From Pseudomonas sp. BN411 (GTDB taxonomy: Bacteria; Pseudomonadota; Gammaproteobacteria; Pseudomonadales; Pseudomonadaceae), in the NCBI RefSeq assembly GCF_029871235.1, contig NZ_SSOM01000086.1:50233-114232 (forward strand): a DNA stretch of 64,000 nt, written 5' to 3'. Position 1 is the stretch's first letter. The number at the start of each line of letters is the position of its first letter. The position numbers and the translations under genes are program-made. Under the pieces are notes generated by a model. It was not told where the DNA came from and ran no database searches. It worked only from the letters and a program-made list of their open reading frames with translations. Positions 48,229-59,385 of the stretch are shown here, piece by piece.

Positions 48229-48311
48229 GTAGGTTGGTGCAGAGCGAAGCGAAGCCCAACGAGCAGGCCTCGACTCCGCGCGTTGGGCCTCGCAGGCTCG
48301 GACCAACCTAC
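48229..48311. repeat. GTAGGTTGG-family inverted element
   Basis: GTAGGTTGGTGCAGAGCGAA ... CGGACCAACCTAC with inner GCCCAACG/CGTTGGGC arms, between convergent genes. Its CTAC end provides the TAG stop codon of the DUF1330 gene. Confidence 0.8.
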
Positions 48312-48601
48312 GGTTCCACCCCTTCCACGATAATCACCTCCGCCTTCGCCACGCCCCGGCGATATCCACAGGCTTCCTGGTATTCCGCCGAGTGGTAGCA
48401 GGCCAGCGCCTGCTCGTAGGAGGTGAACTCGATCACCACGCTACGCTGGGGAGTGGTGCGCCCTTCCATCGCCTGTGAACGGCCGCCGCGGGCCAGCAAC
48501 TTGCCGCCGTATTGAGCGAACGCCGCGGGAGCCCGGCGGGTGTATTCGCTGTAGCGCTCCGGGTCCGTCACATCGACGTGGGCGATCCAGTAAGCCTTCA
48601 T
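48308..48601 (-). CDS. DUF1330 family protein
   Basis: The 97-residue protein is of the ferredoxin-like dimeric alpha-beta barrel type: M-K-A-Y-W-I-A-H-V-D-V-T-D-P, L-A-R-G-G-R-S-Q-A-M-E-G (about 36-47), and V-V-I-E-F-x-S-Y-E-Q-A-L-A-C-Y-H-S-A-E-Y. The biochemical role of the family is unknown. It is divergent from ribBX across operator 6, so it may belong to the regulon. The gene ends inside a dispersed repeat. Confidence 0.83.
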   Translation of the reverse strand: MKAYWIAHVDVTDPERYSEYTRRAPAAFAQYGGKLLARGGRSQAMEGRTTPQRSVVIEFTSYEQALACYHSAEYQEACGYRRGVAKAEVIIVEGVEP

Positions 48602-48629
48602 GCTGACCTCTGCTGTTCCGGTTAAATTG

Positions 48630-48645
48630 GTATTATGGTATACCA
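48630..48645. promoter_or_regulatory. Regulon operator 6 (between DUF1330 and ribBX)
   Basis: GTATTATGGTATACCA, identical to operator 3. It is 37 bp upstream of ribBX and 29 bp upstream of the DUF1330 start, so one site could act on both divergent promoters. Confidence 0.78.
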
Positions 48646-48681
48646 GATTACTTTCTATTTTATCCAGCCAGGTGTCACGCC

Positions 48682-49791
48682 ATGCCGTTCAACCGCATCG
48701 AAGAAATCATCGAAGACTACCGCCAGGGCAAGATGGTCCTGCTGGTGGACGACGAAGACCGTGAGAACGAGGGCGACCTGCTCCTGGCCGCAGAGAAATG
48801 CACCCCCGAGGCGATCAACTTCATGGCCCGCGAAGCCCGTGGCCTGATCTGCCTGACCCTGACCGACGAACACTGCGAACGCCTTGGCCTGGAGCAGATG
48901 GTTCCGGCCAATGGCAGCGCCTTCGCCACCGCCTTCACCGTGTCCATCGAAGCCGCCACGGGCGTGACCACCGGCATTTCGGCCGCCGACCGCGCCCATA
49001 CCGTGCTCACCGCCGTGGCGGCCAATTCCACGGCCGACGACCTAGTGCAACCCGGCCATATCTTCCCCCTGCGCGCGCGCGAAGGCGGCGTGCTGACACG
49101 CGCCGGCCACACCGAAGCCGGCTGCGACCTGGCGCGCCTGGCCGGCTTCTCCCCGGCCTCGGTCATCGTCGAAGTGATGAACGACGACGGCACCATGGCC
49201 CGCCGCCCGGACTTGGAAGCCTTCGCCGAGAGGTACGGAATCAAGATCGGCACCATCGCCGACCTGATCCACTACCGCCTCAGCACCGAACACACCGTCT
49301 CCCGCATCGGCGAGCGGGAACTGGCCACGGTCCACGGCACCTTCCGCCTGGTCACCTATGAAGACCGCATCGAGGGCGGCGTGCACATGGCCATGGTGAT
49401 GGGCGATATCCACCGCGACGAACCCACCCTGGTGCGAGTGCATGTGATCGACCCACTGCGCGACCTGGTGGGTGCGGAATACACCGGGCCGAAAAACTGG
49501 ACCCTCTGGGCCGCCCTGGAAAAGGTGGCCGAGGCCGGCCACGGCGTGGTGGTGGTCCTGGCAAACAATGAATCCTCCCAGGCCCTGCTCGAACGCGTGC
49601 CGCAACTCACCCAACCGCGCCGGCAGTTCAGCCGCTCGCAGTCGCGCATCTACTCCGAAGTGGGCACCGGCGCGCAGATCCTCCAGGACCTGGGTGTGGG
49701 CAAACTGCGCCACCTCGGGCCACCACTGAAATACGCTGGCCTCACCGGGTATGACCTGGAAGTGGTGGAGACGTTGCCGTTCGAGGGTTAA
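48682..49791 (+). CDS. ribB: 3,4-dihydroxy-2-butanone 4-phosphate synthase with degenerate GTP cyclohydrolase II domain (RibBX)
   Basis: The 369-residue protein makes the four-carbon precursor of riboflavin. The N-terminal RibB domain (1-205) has [11 protein letters not shown] (about 23-33) and G-H-T-E-A-G-C-D (about 147-154). The C-terminal part (about 210-365) has the RibA fold but lacks the zinc cysteines of active GTP cyclohydrolase II; no Cys is seen after about residue 155. Such RibBX forms are common in Pseudomonas. A GntR operator at its promoter and no FMN riboswitch suggest an extra, substrate-induced copy that feeds FMN to the monooxygenase system. Confidence 0.9.
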   Translation: MPFNRIEEIIEDYRQGKMVLLVDDEDRENEGDLLLAAEKCTPEAINFMAREARGLICLTLTDEHCERLGLEQMVPANGSAFATAFTVSIEAATGVTTGISAADRAHTVLTAVAANSTADDLVQPGHIFPLRAREGGVLTRAGHTEAGCDLARLAGFSPASVIVEVMNDDGTMARRPDLEAFAERYGIKIGTIADLIHYRLSTEHTVSRIGERELATVHGTFRLVTYEDRIEGGVHMAMVMGDIHRDEPTLVRVHVIDPLRDLVGAEYTGPKNWTLWAALEKVAEAGHGVVVVLANNESSQALLERVPQLTQPRRQFSRSQSRIYSEVGTGAQILQDLGVGKLRHLGPPLKYAGLTGYDLEVVETLPFEG

Positions 49792-50291
49792 CGCCCCTCT
49801 CGGAAACCCTGCCTCTTCCTGTGCGAATTCATTCGCGAAGCAGGCCGAAGGGCTGCCCTTCCAGATCAACACCTAGCCAAACACAACTTCCCTCACCCCT
49901 GCCCTCTCCCAGAGGGAGAGGGCGTTGTCCGTGCAGGGAATTTATCGCCAAGCAGGCCGCAGGGCTGCCCTCTCCCCCGGCCCCTCTCCCTGAAGAGGAG
50001 AGGGGTGACTCCCGGCTCACCCACAGCACAGTCCTGTGGGGGCGAATTCATTCGCTGAGCAGGCCGAAGGACTGCCTTACAAGCTCAACTCCGAGCGAAG
50101 TGTGACATCCCTCACCCCTAGCCCCTCTCCCAAAGGGAGAGGGGAACTCGCGCCTGCAACTTCACGGCGGGGCACATCCCTGTAGGGGCGAATTCATTCG
50201 CCAAGGGCGGCGAAGCTGCCCCCAGCGCCCGGTGAAATGCCCTCCCCAACCACTCGTCACCCACTCCATCGCGGAGGACTTGCAGAAAGCT
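49792..50291. repeat. Repeat-filled intergenic region between ribBX and the SBP gene
   Basis: No gene is seen in these 500 bp. It contains three partial GAATTC-family elements (about 49822-49862, 50035-50083, 50181-50224) alternating with CTCTCCC...GGGAGAG hairpins (about 49900-49921, 49980-50005, 50120-50143). The end of the region enters the promoter with operator 7. Confidence 0.8.
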
Positions 50292-50307
50292 TGGAATACC
50301 ATAATAT
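50292..50307 (+). promoter_or_regulatory. Regulon operator 7 (upstream of the ABC transporter operon)
   Basis: TGGAATACCATAATAT, the inverse of operator 1. TTGCAG at 50280-50285 and TAATAT at 50302-50307 are 16 bp apart, so the -10 box is inside the site. It lies 140 bp before the binding-protein start. Confidence 0.78.
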
Positions 50308-50447
50308 GACATTCCGTAGGCCGAGATAATTCGGGACTGCCTCCCACCTCGACCGCCCTTGAATCCCCCCAGTGGGGTCCTGCTCCTGATAAGCGGGTAG
50401 AAAGCGAAGCCCGCTTGCGTACAAACACAACAATGAGGGCAAGCAAG

Positions 50448-51473
50448 ATGGTGTTCAAAAAACGTGCAACCGCGGTACTCGCCGCAGCATTCCTGGCCGC
50501 GACCAGCACCGCTGCCCTCGCCGCCGACAACCTCAGTTTCGTGAGCTGGGGCGGCACGACCCAGGATGCGCAGAAACAGGCCTGGGCCGAGCCCTTCAGC
50601 GAAGCCAGCGGCATCCATGTGGTCCAGGACGGTCCCACCGACTACGGCAAGCTGAAAGCCATGGTCGAAAGCGGCAACGTTCAGTGGGACGTGGTAGACG
50701 TCGAGGCCGACTTCGCCCTACGCGCCGCTGCCGAGGGCCTGCTGGAACCCCTGGACTTCAAGGTGATCCAGCGCGACAAGATCGACCCGCGCTTCGTTTC
50801 CGACCACGGTGTCGGCTCCTTCTTCTTCTCCTTCGTGCTCGGCTACAACCAGGGCAAGGTCGGCGGCAAGACTCCGCAGGACTGGACCGCCCTGTTCGAC
50901 ACCGCCAACTACCCGGGCAAGCGCGCCCTCTACAAGTGGCCAAGCCCCGGCGTGCTGGAGCTGGCCCTGCTGGCTGACGGCGTGCCCGCCGACAAGCTCT
51001 ATCCGCTGGACCTGGACCGCGCCTTCAAGAAGCTCGACACCATCAAGCAGGACATCGTCTGGTGGGGCGGTGGCGCCCAATCCCAGCAGTTGCTGGCCTC
51101 CGGCGAAGCGACCCTCGGCCAATTCTGGAACGGCCGCGTCTACGCCCTGCAGCAGGACGGCGCGCCGGTGGGCGTGAGCTGGAAGCAGAACCTGGTCATG
51201 GCCGACTTCCTGGTCATCCCGAAAGGCGCCAAGAACAAGGACGCGGCCATGAAGTTCCTGGCCAACGCCAGCAGCGCCAAGGGCCAGGCCGACTTCGCCA
51301 ACCTCACCGCTTACGCCCCGGTGAACGTCGACAGCGTGGGCCAGCTCAAGGGCGATCTCGCCCCCAATCTGCCCACCGCCTACGCTAAGGATCAGATCAC
51401 CCTCGATTACGCGTACTGGGCCAAGAACGGCCAGGAAATCGCCGCTCGGTGGAACGAATGGCTGGTCAAGTGA
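50448..51473 (+). CDS. ABC transporter substrate-binding protein (spermidine/putrescine PotD/PotF type)
   Basis: The 341-residue periplasmic protein has a signal peptide (1-25, ending T-A-A-L-A) and the family 8 binding fold: F-V-S-W-G-G-T-T-Q-D-A-Q (about 31-42), W-D-V-V-D-V-E (about 85), and G-E-A-T-L-G-Q-F-W-N-G-R-V-Y (about 215). The family binds polyamines and other small organic cations or N-compounds. The gene heads a four-gene importer operon behind operator 7. The start is ATG 50448; the frame is open to a GTG-type start at 50415. Confidence 0.87.
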   Translation: MVFKKRATAVLAAAFLAATSTAALAADNLSFVSWGGTTQDAQKQAWAEPFSEASGIHVVQDGPTDYGKLKAMVESGNVQWDVVDVEADFALRAAAEGLLEPLDFKVIQRDKIDPRFVSDHGVGSFFFSFVLGYNQGKVGGKTPQDWTALFDTANYPGKRALYKWPSPGVLELALLADGVPADKLYPLDLDRAFKKLDTIKQDIVWWGGGAQSQQLLASGEATLGQFWNGRVYALQQDGAPVGVSWKQNLVMADFLVIPKGAKNKDAAMKFLANASSAKGQADFANLTAYAPVNVDSVGQLKGDLAPNLPTAYAKDQITLDYAYWAKNGQEIAARWNEWLVK

Positions 51474-51514
51474 AGATGGCTGCCATTCAGCCCGGCTCGC
51501 AGGCCAAAGCCACC

Positions 51515-51535
51515 GGAGGCGCATCCCGCGCCTCC
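51515..51535. repeat. Hairpin between the binding-protein and permease genes
   Basis: GGAGGCGC-atccc-GCGCCTCC is a perfect 8-bp stem in the gap after the substrate-binding-protein gene, the same position as the gtsA-gtsB hairpin. It supports placing the permease start downstream of it. Confidence 0.6.
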
Positions 51536-51562
51536 CGTGGCACCGACTCCAAGGCTGCGCCG

Positions 51563-52417
51563 ATGAAACAAGACAACCAGGCCGCGCTGCGCTGGCGCGG
51601 CGCCCGCAACCTGATCCCGGCCCTGCTCTTCCTCGGTCTGTTCTTCCTCGCGCCGCTGATTGGTCTACTCCTGCGCGGCGTCCTGGAGCCCACTCCGGGG
51701 CTCGGCAACTATGAGCAGTTGTTCGCCAACTCGGCCTATACCCGGGTGCTGTTCAACACCTTCGCCGTCGGCGGCCTGGTGACCCTGATCAGCCTGCTGC
51801 TGGGGTTCCCCCTGGCCTGGGTGATCACCCTGGTGCCCCGTGGCTGGGGCCGCTGGTTGCTGAATATCGTCCTGCTGTCGATGTGGACCAGCCTGCTGGC
51901 GCGCACCTACTCCTGGCTGGTGCTGCTGCAGGGGTCTGGCGTGATCAACAAGGTGCTGATGGCGATCGGCATCATCGACCAACCCCTGGAGATGGTGCAC
52001 AACCTCACCGGCGTGGTGATCGGCATGAGCTACATCATGATCCCGTTCATCGTGTTGCCGCTGCAGGCCACCATGTCCGCCATCGACCCGATGGTGCTGC
52101 AAGCCGGCTCCATCTGCGGCGCCAGCCCCTGGACCAACTTCTTCAAGGTGTTCCTGCCGCTGTGCCGTCCGGGCCTGTTCTCCGGTGGCCTGATGGTCTT
52201 CGTCATGTCGCTGGGTTACTACGTCACCCCGGCCCTGCTGGGTGGGGCGCAGAACATGATGCTGCCGGAGTTCATCGTCCAGCAGGTGCAGTCCTTCCTC
52301 AATTGGGGCCTGGCCAGCGCCGCCGCCGCGTTGCTGATCGTCATCACCCTGGCGCTGTTCTACGTCTACCTGAAGCTGCAACCGGAATCTCCGGTGGCTT
52401 CCAGTACTGCGAGGTAA
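51563..52417 (+). CDS. ABC transporter permease (PotB type)
   Basis: The 284-residue permease has six predicted membrane segments and an EAA-type loop, V-L-Q-A-G-S-I-C-G-A-S-P-W (about 195). It pairs with the next gene. The start is placed at ATG 51563 with AAGG upstream because the earlier in-frame ATG (51476) would translate a hairpin and a low-complexity Ala/Ser/Gly stretch; the earlier start is still possible. Confidence 0.85.
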   Translation: MKQDNQAALRWRGARNLIPALLFLGLFFLAPLIGLLLRGVLEPTPGLGNYEQLFANSAYTRVLFNTFAVGGLVTLISLLLGFPLAWVITLVPRGWGRWLLNIVLLSMWTSLLARTYSWLVLLQGSGVINKVLMAIGIIDQPLEMVHNLTGVVIGMSYIMIPFIVLPLQATMSAIDPMVLQAGSICGASPWTNFFKVFLPLCRPGLFSGGLMVFVMSLGYYVTPALLGGAQNMMLPEFIVQQVQSFLNWGLASAAAALLIVITLALFYVYLKLQPESPVASSTAR

Positions 52418-52420
52418 GCC

Positions 52421-53230
52421 ATGCTGCTGTCACCCAATGCCATGGGCCTGCGCCTGCGCATCGGCCTCTACCTCACCACGGGGATGATCGCAGCCTTCCT
52501 GCTGCTGCCGATCCTGTTCATCGTGCTGCTGTCCTTCGGCTCCTCCCAGTGGCTGGTGTTCCCGCCGCCGGGCTGGACGCTGAAGTGGTACGACCAGTTC
52601 TTCTCCAACGCCGAGTGGATGGAGTCGGCCCTGGCCAGCCTCAAGGTGGCCGTGCTGACCACTTTCTGCTCCGTGGCCCTGGGCCTGCCGACCGCCTTCG
52701 CCCTGGTGCGCGGCAGGTTCCCCGGCCGGGAGTTCCTCTACGGCCTGTTCACCCTGCCGATGATCGTGCCGCTGGTGATCATCGCGGTGGCCGTGTACGC
52801 CCTGTTCCTCAAGCTGGGCTACACCGGGACGCTGTTCTCCTTCGTGGTCAGCCACGTGATCGTCGCACTGCCCTTCACCATCATCTCGATCATCAACTCG
52901 TTGAAACTGTTCGATCAGTCCATCGAGGACGCCGCGGTGATCTGCGGTGCCTCGCGGCTGCAGGCAGTATTCAAGGTGACCTTCCCGGGGATTCGCCCCG
53001 GCATGATGGCCGGCGCCCTATTCGCCTTCCTGGTCTCCTGGGATGAAGTGGTGCTGAGCGTGATGATGGCCAGCCCGACCCTGCAGACCCTGCCCGTGAA
53101 AATGTGGACCACCCTGCGCCAGGACCTGACCCCGGTGATCGCCGTCGCCTCGACGCTGCTGATCGGTCTGTCCGTACTGGTCATGGTGATCGCCGCCGTG
53201 CTGCGCCGGCGCAACCCTGCAAGCGCCTGA
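52421..53230 (+). CDS. ABC transporter permease (PotC type)
   Basis: The 269-residue permease has six membrane segments, the PotC-like L-S-F-G-S-S-Q-W-L-V-F-P-P-P-G-W-T-L-K-W-Y (about 37-57) and the EAA loop S-I-E-D-A-A-V-I-C-G-A-S (about 167). It is 3 bp after the first permease gene, with GAGGTAA as ribosome-binding site, and 17 bp before the ATPase gene. Confidence 0.88.
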   Translation: MLLSPNAMGLRLRIGLYLTTGMIAAFLLLPILFIVLLSFGSSQWLVFPPPGWTLKWYDQFFSNAEWMESALASLKVAVLTTFCSVALGLPTAFALVRGRFPGREFLYGLFTLPMIVPLVIIAVAVYALFLKLGYTGTLFSFVVSHVIVALPFTIISIINSLKLFDQSIEDAAVICGASRLQAVFKVTFPGIRPGMMAGALFAFLVSWDEVVLSVMMASPTLQTLPVKMWTTLRQDLTPVIAVASTLLIGLSVLVMVIAAVLRRRNPASA

Positions 53231-53247
53231 GCGCCGAGGTAAAGACA

Positions 53248-54396
53248 ATGAGTGCCGTGATCCAAGACACCCGCGAAAACAAGACCCTGGTCAGTCTGCG
53301 AAACCTGAACAAGCACTACGGCGACTTCGCCGCTGTGGATAACATCAACCTGGACATCCAGGACGGCGAGTTCCTCACCTTCCTCGGCTCCAGCGGCTCG
53401 GGCAAGAGCACCACCCTGTCCATGCTGGCCGGCTTCGAGACGCCCAGCTCCGGGGAAATTCTGGTGGACGGCAAGTCCCTGGTGAACGTGCCGCCGCACA
53501 AGCGCGACATCGGCATGGTGTTCCAGCGCTACTCGCTGTTCCCGCACCTCAACGTGCGCGACAACATCGGTTTCCCCCTGGACATTCGCAAGCAGGCGGC
53601 CGGTGAACGCGAGCGCCGCGTCGAGTCCATGCTCAAGCTGGTGCAGCTGGAGAAGTTCGCCCAGCGTCGCCCGGCCCAGCTTTCCGGCGGCCAGCAGCAG
53701 CGCGTGGCCATTGCCCGGGCCCTGGTGTACGAACCGCGCATCCTGCTGATGGACGAACCCCTGGGCGCCCTGGACAAGAAGCTGCGCGAAGACCTGCAGG
53801 ACGAGCTGCGCCACCTGCACCGTCGCCTCGGCATCACCATCGTCTACGTAACCCACGACCAGGAAGAAGCCATGCGCCTGTCCCAGCGCATCGCCATCTT
53901 CAGCCACGGCCGCATCGTCGGCCTGGGCAGCGGTTACGACCTCTACCAGGACCCGCCGAACGCCTTCGTGGCGTCGTTCCTCGGCAACTCCAACTTCCTC
54001 AAGGTGAAGGCCCAGGGCAACGCCGTGGCCAGCTTCGAGAACCAGCCGCTGGCCATCCGCCCCACCGCTGGCCTGAAGAACGAGCAGGAACTGGTGTTGA
54101 TGGTGCGTCCGGAAAAGGCCCAGGTACTGACCCCGGAACAGGCCGCCGTGGAGCCCCTGGCCGCTGGCTGGAACCAGATCCAGGCCAAGGTTACGGAAAC
54201 CGTGTTCCTCGGCGAGTGCCTGACCTGCAGCGTGATCACCGCGGGCGGCACCTGCCTGACCCTGAAGGAACTCTCCGGCGCCACCGCGCCTCTGCAACCG
54301 GGTGCGCAAGTCATGGTGCGCTGGGCCGCAGCGGACGCCTGCGTCTACACCGAGTGGAACGAAAGCGACCTGGCCAAGGGCGCCGGGGCGCATTGA
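53248..54396 (+). CDS. ABC transporter ATP-binding protein (PotA type)
   Basis: The 382-residue ATPase has Walker [10 protein letters not shown] (about 48-56), signature L-S-G-G-Q-Q-Q-R (about 147), Walker [13 protein letters not shown] (about 166) and a C-terminal TOBE domain (about 290-370). It energises the PotBC-like permease. It is last in the operon. The start is ATG 53248 with GAGGTAAAG upstream; the longer frame overlaps the permease gene. Confidence 0.9.
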   Translation: MSAVIQDTRENKTLVSLRNLNKHYGDFAAVDNINLDIQDGEFLTFLGSSGSGKSTTLSMLAGFETPSSGEILVDGKSLVNVPPHKRDIGMVFQRYSLFPHLNVRDNIGFPLDIRKQAAGERERRVESMLKLVQLEKFAQRRPAQLSGGQQQRVAIARALVYEPRILLMDEPLGALDKKLREDLQDELRHLHRRLGITIVYVTHDQEEAMRLSQRIAIFSHGRIVGLGSGYDLYQDPPNAFVASFLGNSNFLKVKAQGNAVASFENQPLAIRPTAGLKNEQELVLMVRPEKAQVLTPEQAAVEPLAAGWNQIQAKVTETVFLGECLTCSVITAGGTCLTLKELSGATAPLQPGAQVMVRWAAADACVYTEWNESDLAKGAGAH

Positions 54397-54856
54397 GGAA
54401 AAAATTCGAGCATCCCTCATTCGTGACGGATGCTCGAATCCATCGGAGGGTGCGCGCGGCGCACCCTACTCGGAAACCTGCAAGTGCGATTCGCTCTTGC
54501 AAAGTTTCCCGAAGCCCCGCCGGAATCCCGTCGCTGCCAAAAACCGACGCCAAATGATCTCCCTATTGAATCTTCAAATGCCCTGAAACCCCCAATTTTG
54601 GGGGTCTACCGCTTGTGCCGACCTTTTGACCACTCGCCAAACGAGATTCATTCGACTCATTGACACACCTTGTTACAAAGAAAAGGATTACCCCCGAGGC
54701 CTGCGTGCCACTACAGCCTCGCACCCGATGTCGCGTGCCGCGGCGCGGCCGTTTTACAACAGCATCGCCGACGACCTCCGCCCCACCCCGTGCCTCTATC
54801 CGGTGGCCCGACTCCTCTTTTCGGTGTGTTCCTCTCTCTTCGATAGCGAGGTGGGT
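54397..54856. other. Intergenic region before the multicopper oxidase gene
   Basis: No gene is supported in these 460 bp. Hairpins lie at 54404-54439 (ATTCGAGCATCC / GGATGCTCGAAT, the likely end of the ABC operon), 54448-54466 (GGGTGCGC / GCGCACCC) and 54589-54604 (CCCCC-aatttt-GGGGG). The stretch 54480-54660 is less GC-rich and is the probable promoter region of the oxidase. No clear copper-regulator (CueR/CopR) site was recognised. Confidence 0.6.
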
Positions 54857-57676
<2,820 letters not shown>

Positions 57677-57684
57677 CCCCAAGC

Positions 57685-57711
57685 GGGACGGGGCCGGCGC
57701 GGCCCCGTCCC
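57685..57711 (+). repeat. Strong hairpin between the oxidase and SCO-cytochrome genes
   Basis: GGGACGGGGCC-ggcgc-GGCCCCGTCCC is a perfect 11-bp stem in the 48-bp gap. There is no T tract; it may partially terminate or stabilise the upstream message. GGGAGAG after it is the ribosome-binding site of the next gene. Confidence 0.7.
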
Positions 57712-57724
57712 AGGGAGAGAGCCC

Positions 57725-58696
57725 ATGCGCATTCCAGGCATCCACTGGCTGGCCCTCACCCTGCTGGCACTGGCCACCGCCTGTGCCGGCTTCTGGCTGG
57801 CGCCGGCCGGCCGGCCCGTCGCAGCCGCCCCCTGGGGCCGCGACTACTTTCCCAACAGCGAACTGATCGACCAGGACGGCCAGCACCTGCGCTTCTTCGA
57901 CGACCTGATCGAAGGCAAGGTGGTGGCGATCAACTTCATCTTCACCAGCTGCGGCGATAGCTGCCCGCTGGAAACCGCACGCCTGCGCCAGGTGCAGAAA
58001 CTGCTGGGCGACCAGGTCGGGCGTGACATCCACTTCTACTCCATCAGCATCGACCCCATTCACGACACGCCGGAAGTGCTCAAGGCCTATGCGACGAAGT
58101 TCCAGGTGGCGCCGGGCTGGCAGTTCCTCACCGGCGACTACGACGAGATCACCCGGCTGCGGGAAAAGCTCGGCCTGCTGGTGCCAGGGGATGATCCGGG
58201 CAACCTCAAGCAGCACAACCTGAGCCTGGTGGTGGGCAACCAGGCCACCGGCGAATGGATGAAGGTTTCGCCCTTCGAAAACCCCTATATCCTCGCCGAC
58301 AAGCTGGGCAACGGCCTGCAGAACTGGAGCAAGGCCGATCCCACCAGCCGCAACTACGCGGATGCCCCGGTCATCCGTCCACCCTCCAGCGGCGAGCAGG
58401 TATTCCGCACCCGCTGCAGCGCCTGCCACACCCTCGGCCCGCAGGACGGCGAACTGGGCGGATTGCGCAGCGTCGGCCCCGACCTGCTCGGCGTGACCCG
58501 CCAACGCGACCGCCAATGGCTGGCCCGCTGGCTCAAGGAACCCGACCGCATGCTCGCCGAGCAAGACCCGCTGGCGACGAGCCTCTTCCAGCAATACAAC
58601 AAAGTCGCCATGCCCAACCTGCGACTGGGCGAGCAGGACATCCAGGCACTGATGCGGTACATGGACGATGAGACATTGCGGCAGGTGAAACGGTGA
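57725..58696 (+). CDS. SCO1/SenC copper chaperone fused to cytochrome c
   Basis: The 323-residue protein has an N-terminal membrane/export segment (about 5-25), a SCO thioredoxin-like domain (about 40-190; copper ligands in T-S-C-G-D-S-C-P, and His in K-Q-H-N-L-S-L-V-V-G), and a C-terminal class I cytochrome c (about 220-320; heme site C-S-A-C-H, axial Met in M-P-N-L). SCO proteins deliver copper to oxidases; the fusion adds electron transfer. Its place directly after the multicopper oxidase suggests it matures or is coupled to that enzyme. Confidence 0.88.
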   Translation: MRIPGIHWLALTLLALATACAGFWLAPAGRPVAAAPWGRDYFPNSELIDQDGQHLRFFDDLIEGKVVAINFIFTSCGDSCPLETARLRQVQKLLGDQVGRDIHFYSISIDPIHDTPEVLKAYATKFQVAPGWQFLTGDYDEITRLREKLGLLVPGDDPGNLKQHNLSLVVGNQATGEWMKVSPFENPYILADKLGNGLQNWSKADPTSRNYADAPVIRPPSSGEQVFRTRCSACHTLGPQDGELGGLRSVGPDLLGVTRQRDRQWLARWLKEPDRMLAEQDPLATSLFQQYNKVAMPNLRLGEQDIQALMRYMDDETLRQVKR

Positions 58697-58724
58697 CGGT
58701 TACCTACGGTGGACATCCATAACT

Positions 58725-59385
58725 TGTGGGGGCGAATTCATTCGCTATGGGCAACACCGTTGCCCCCTGCAATTCCGATGGGCAGCCCTTCGGCCTGCTC
58801 AGCGATTGAAATCGCCCCCACAGGAGAAGGCGCCGCACATCCTCTGTAGGGGCGAATTCATTCGCTAAGGGCAACACCGTTGCCCCCTGCAATCCCATTG
58901 GGCAGACCTTCGGCCTGCTCAGCGATTGAAATCGCCCCCACAGGAAAAGCGCATCGCGCCCTGCACCTATCCCCCAGCAGGCACCCATACCCTGTGGGGG
59001 CGAATTCATTCGCCGAGGGCAACACCGTTGCCCCTGCAATCCCGATGGGCAGCCCTTCGGCCTGCTCAGCGATTGAAATCGCCCCCACAGGAAAAGCGCA
59101 TCGCTCCCTGCACCTATCCCACAGCAGGCACCCATACCCTGTGGGGGCGAATTCATTCGCTATGGGCAACACCGTTGCCCCCTGCAATCCCGATGGGCAG
59201 ACCTTCGGCCTGCTCAGCGATTGAAATCGCCCCCACAGGAAAAGCGCATCGAGCCCTGCACCTATCCCACAGCAGGCACCCATCCCCTGTGGGGGCGAAT
59301 TTATTCGCTATGGGCAACACCGTTGCCCCCTGCAATCCCATTGGGCAGACCTTCGGCCTGCTTGGCGATTGAAATCGCCCCTACA
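58725..59385. repeat. Array of five tandem ~148-bp GAATTC-family units
   Basis: GAATTC (or GAATTT in the last) recurs at 58734, 58854, 59002, 59149 and 59297, giving periods of 120, 148, 147 and 148. Each unit has the outer arms GGGGGCGAATTCATTCGC and GCGATTGAAATCGCCCCC, an inner GGGCAACACCGTTGCCC hairpin, GGGCAGACCTTCGGCCTGC, and a spacer rich in GCACC. The last unit overlaps the 3' end of the lysR gene. No ORF of its own is believed. Confidence 0.9.

Noticed and set aside
48602..48681. FMN riboswitch before ribBX
   Set aside because: The gap is only 80 bp and shows a GntR-type operator instead of the long conserved RFN structure.
51476..51562. N-terminal extension of the PotB-type permease from ATG 51476
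   Set aside because: It would translate a perfect hairpin and a low-complexity segment; ATG 51563 gives the usual family length. Kept as a minor possibility only.
58725..59385. CRISPR-like array
   Set aside because: The period is ~148 bp, the spacers are nearly identical to each other rather than unique, and no cas gene is near. It is a tandem dispersed element.
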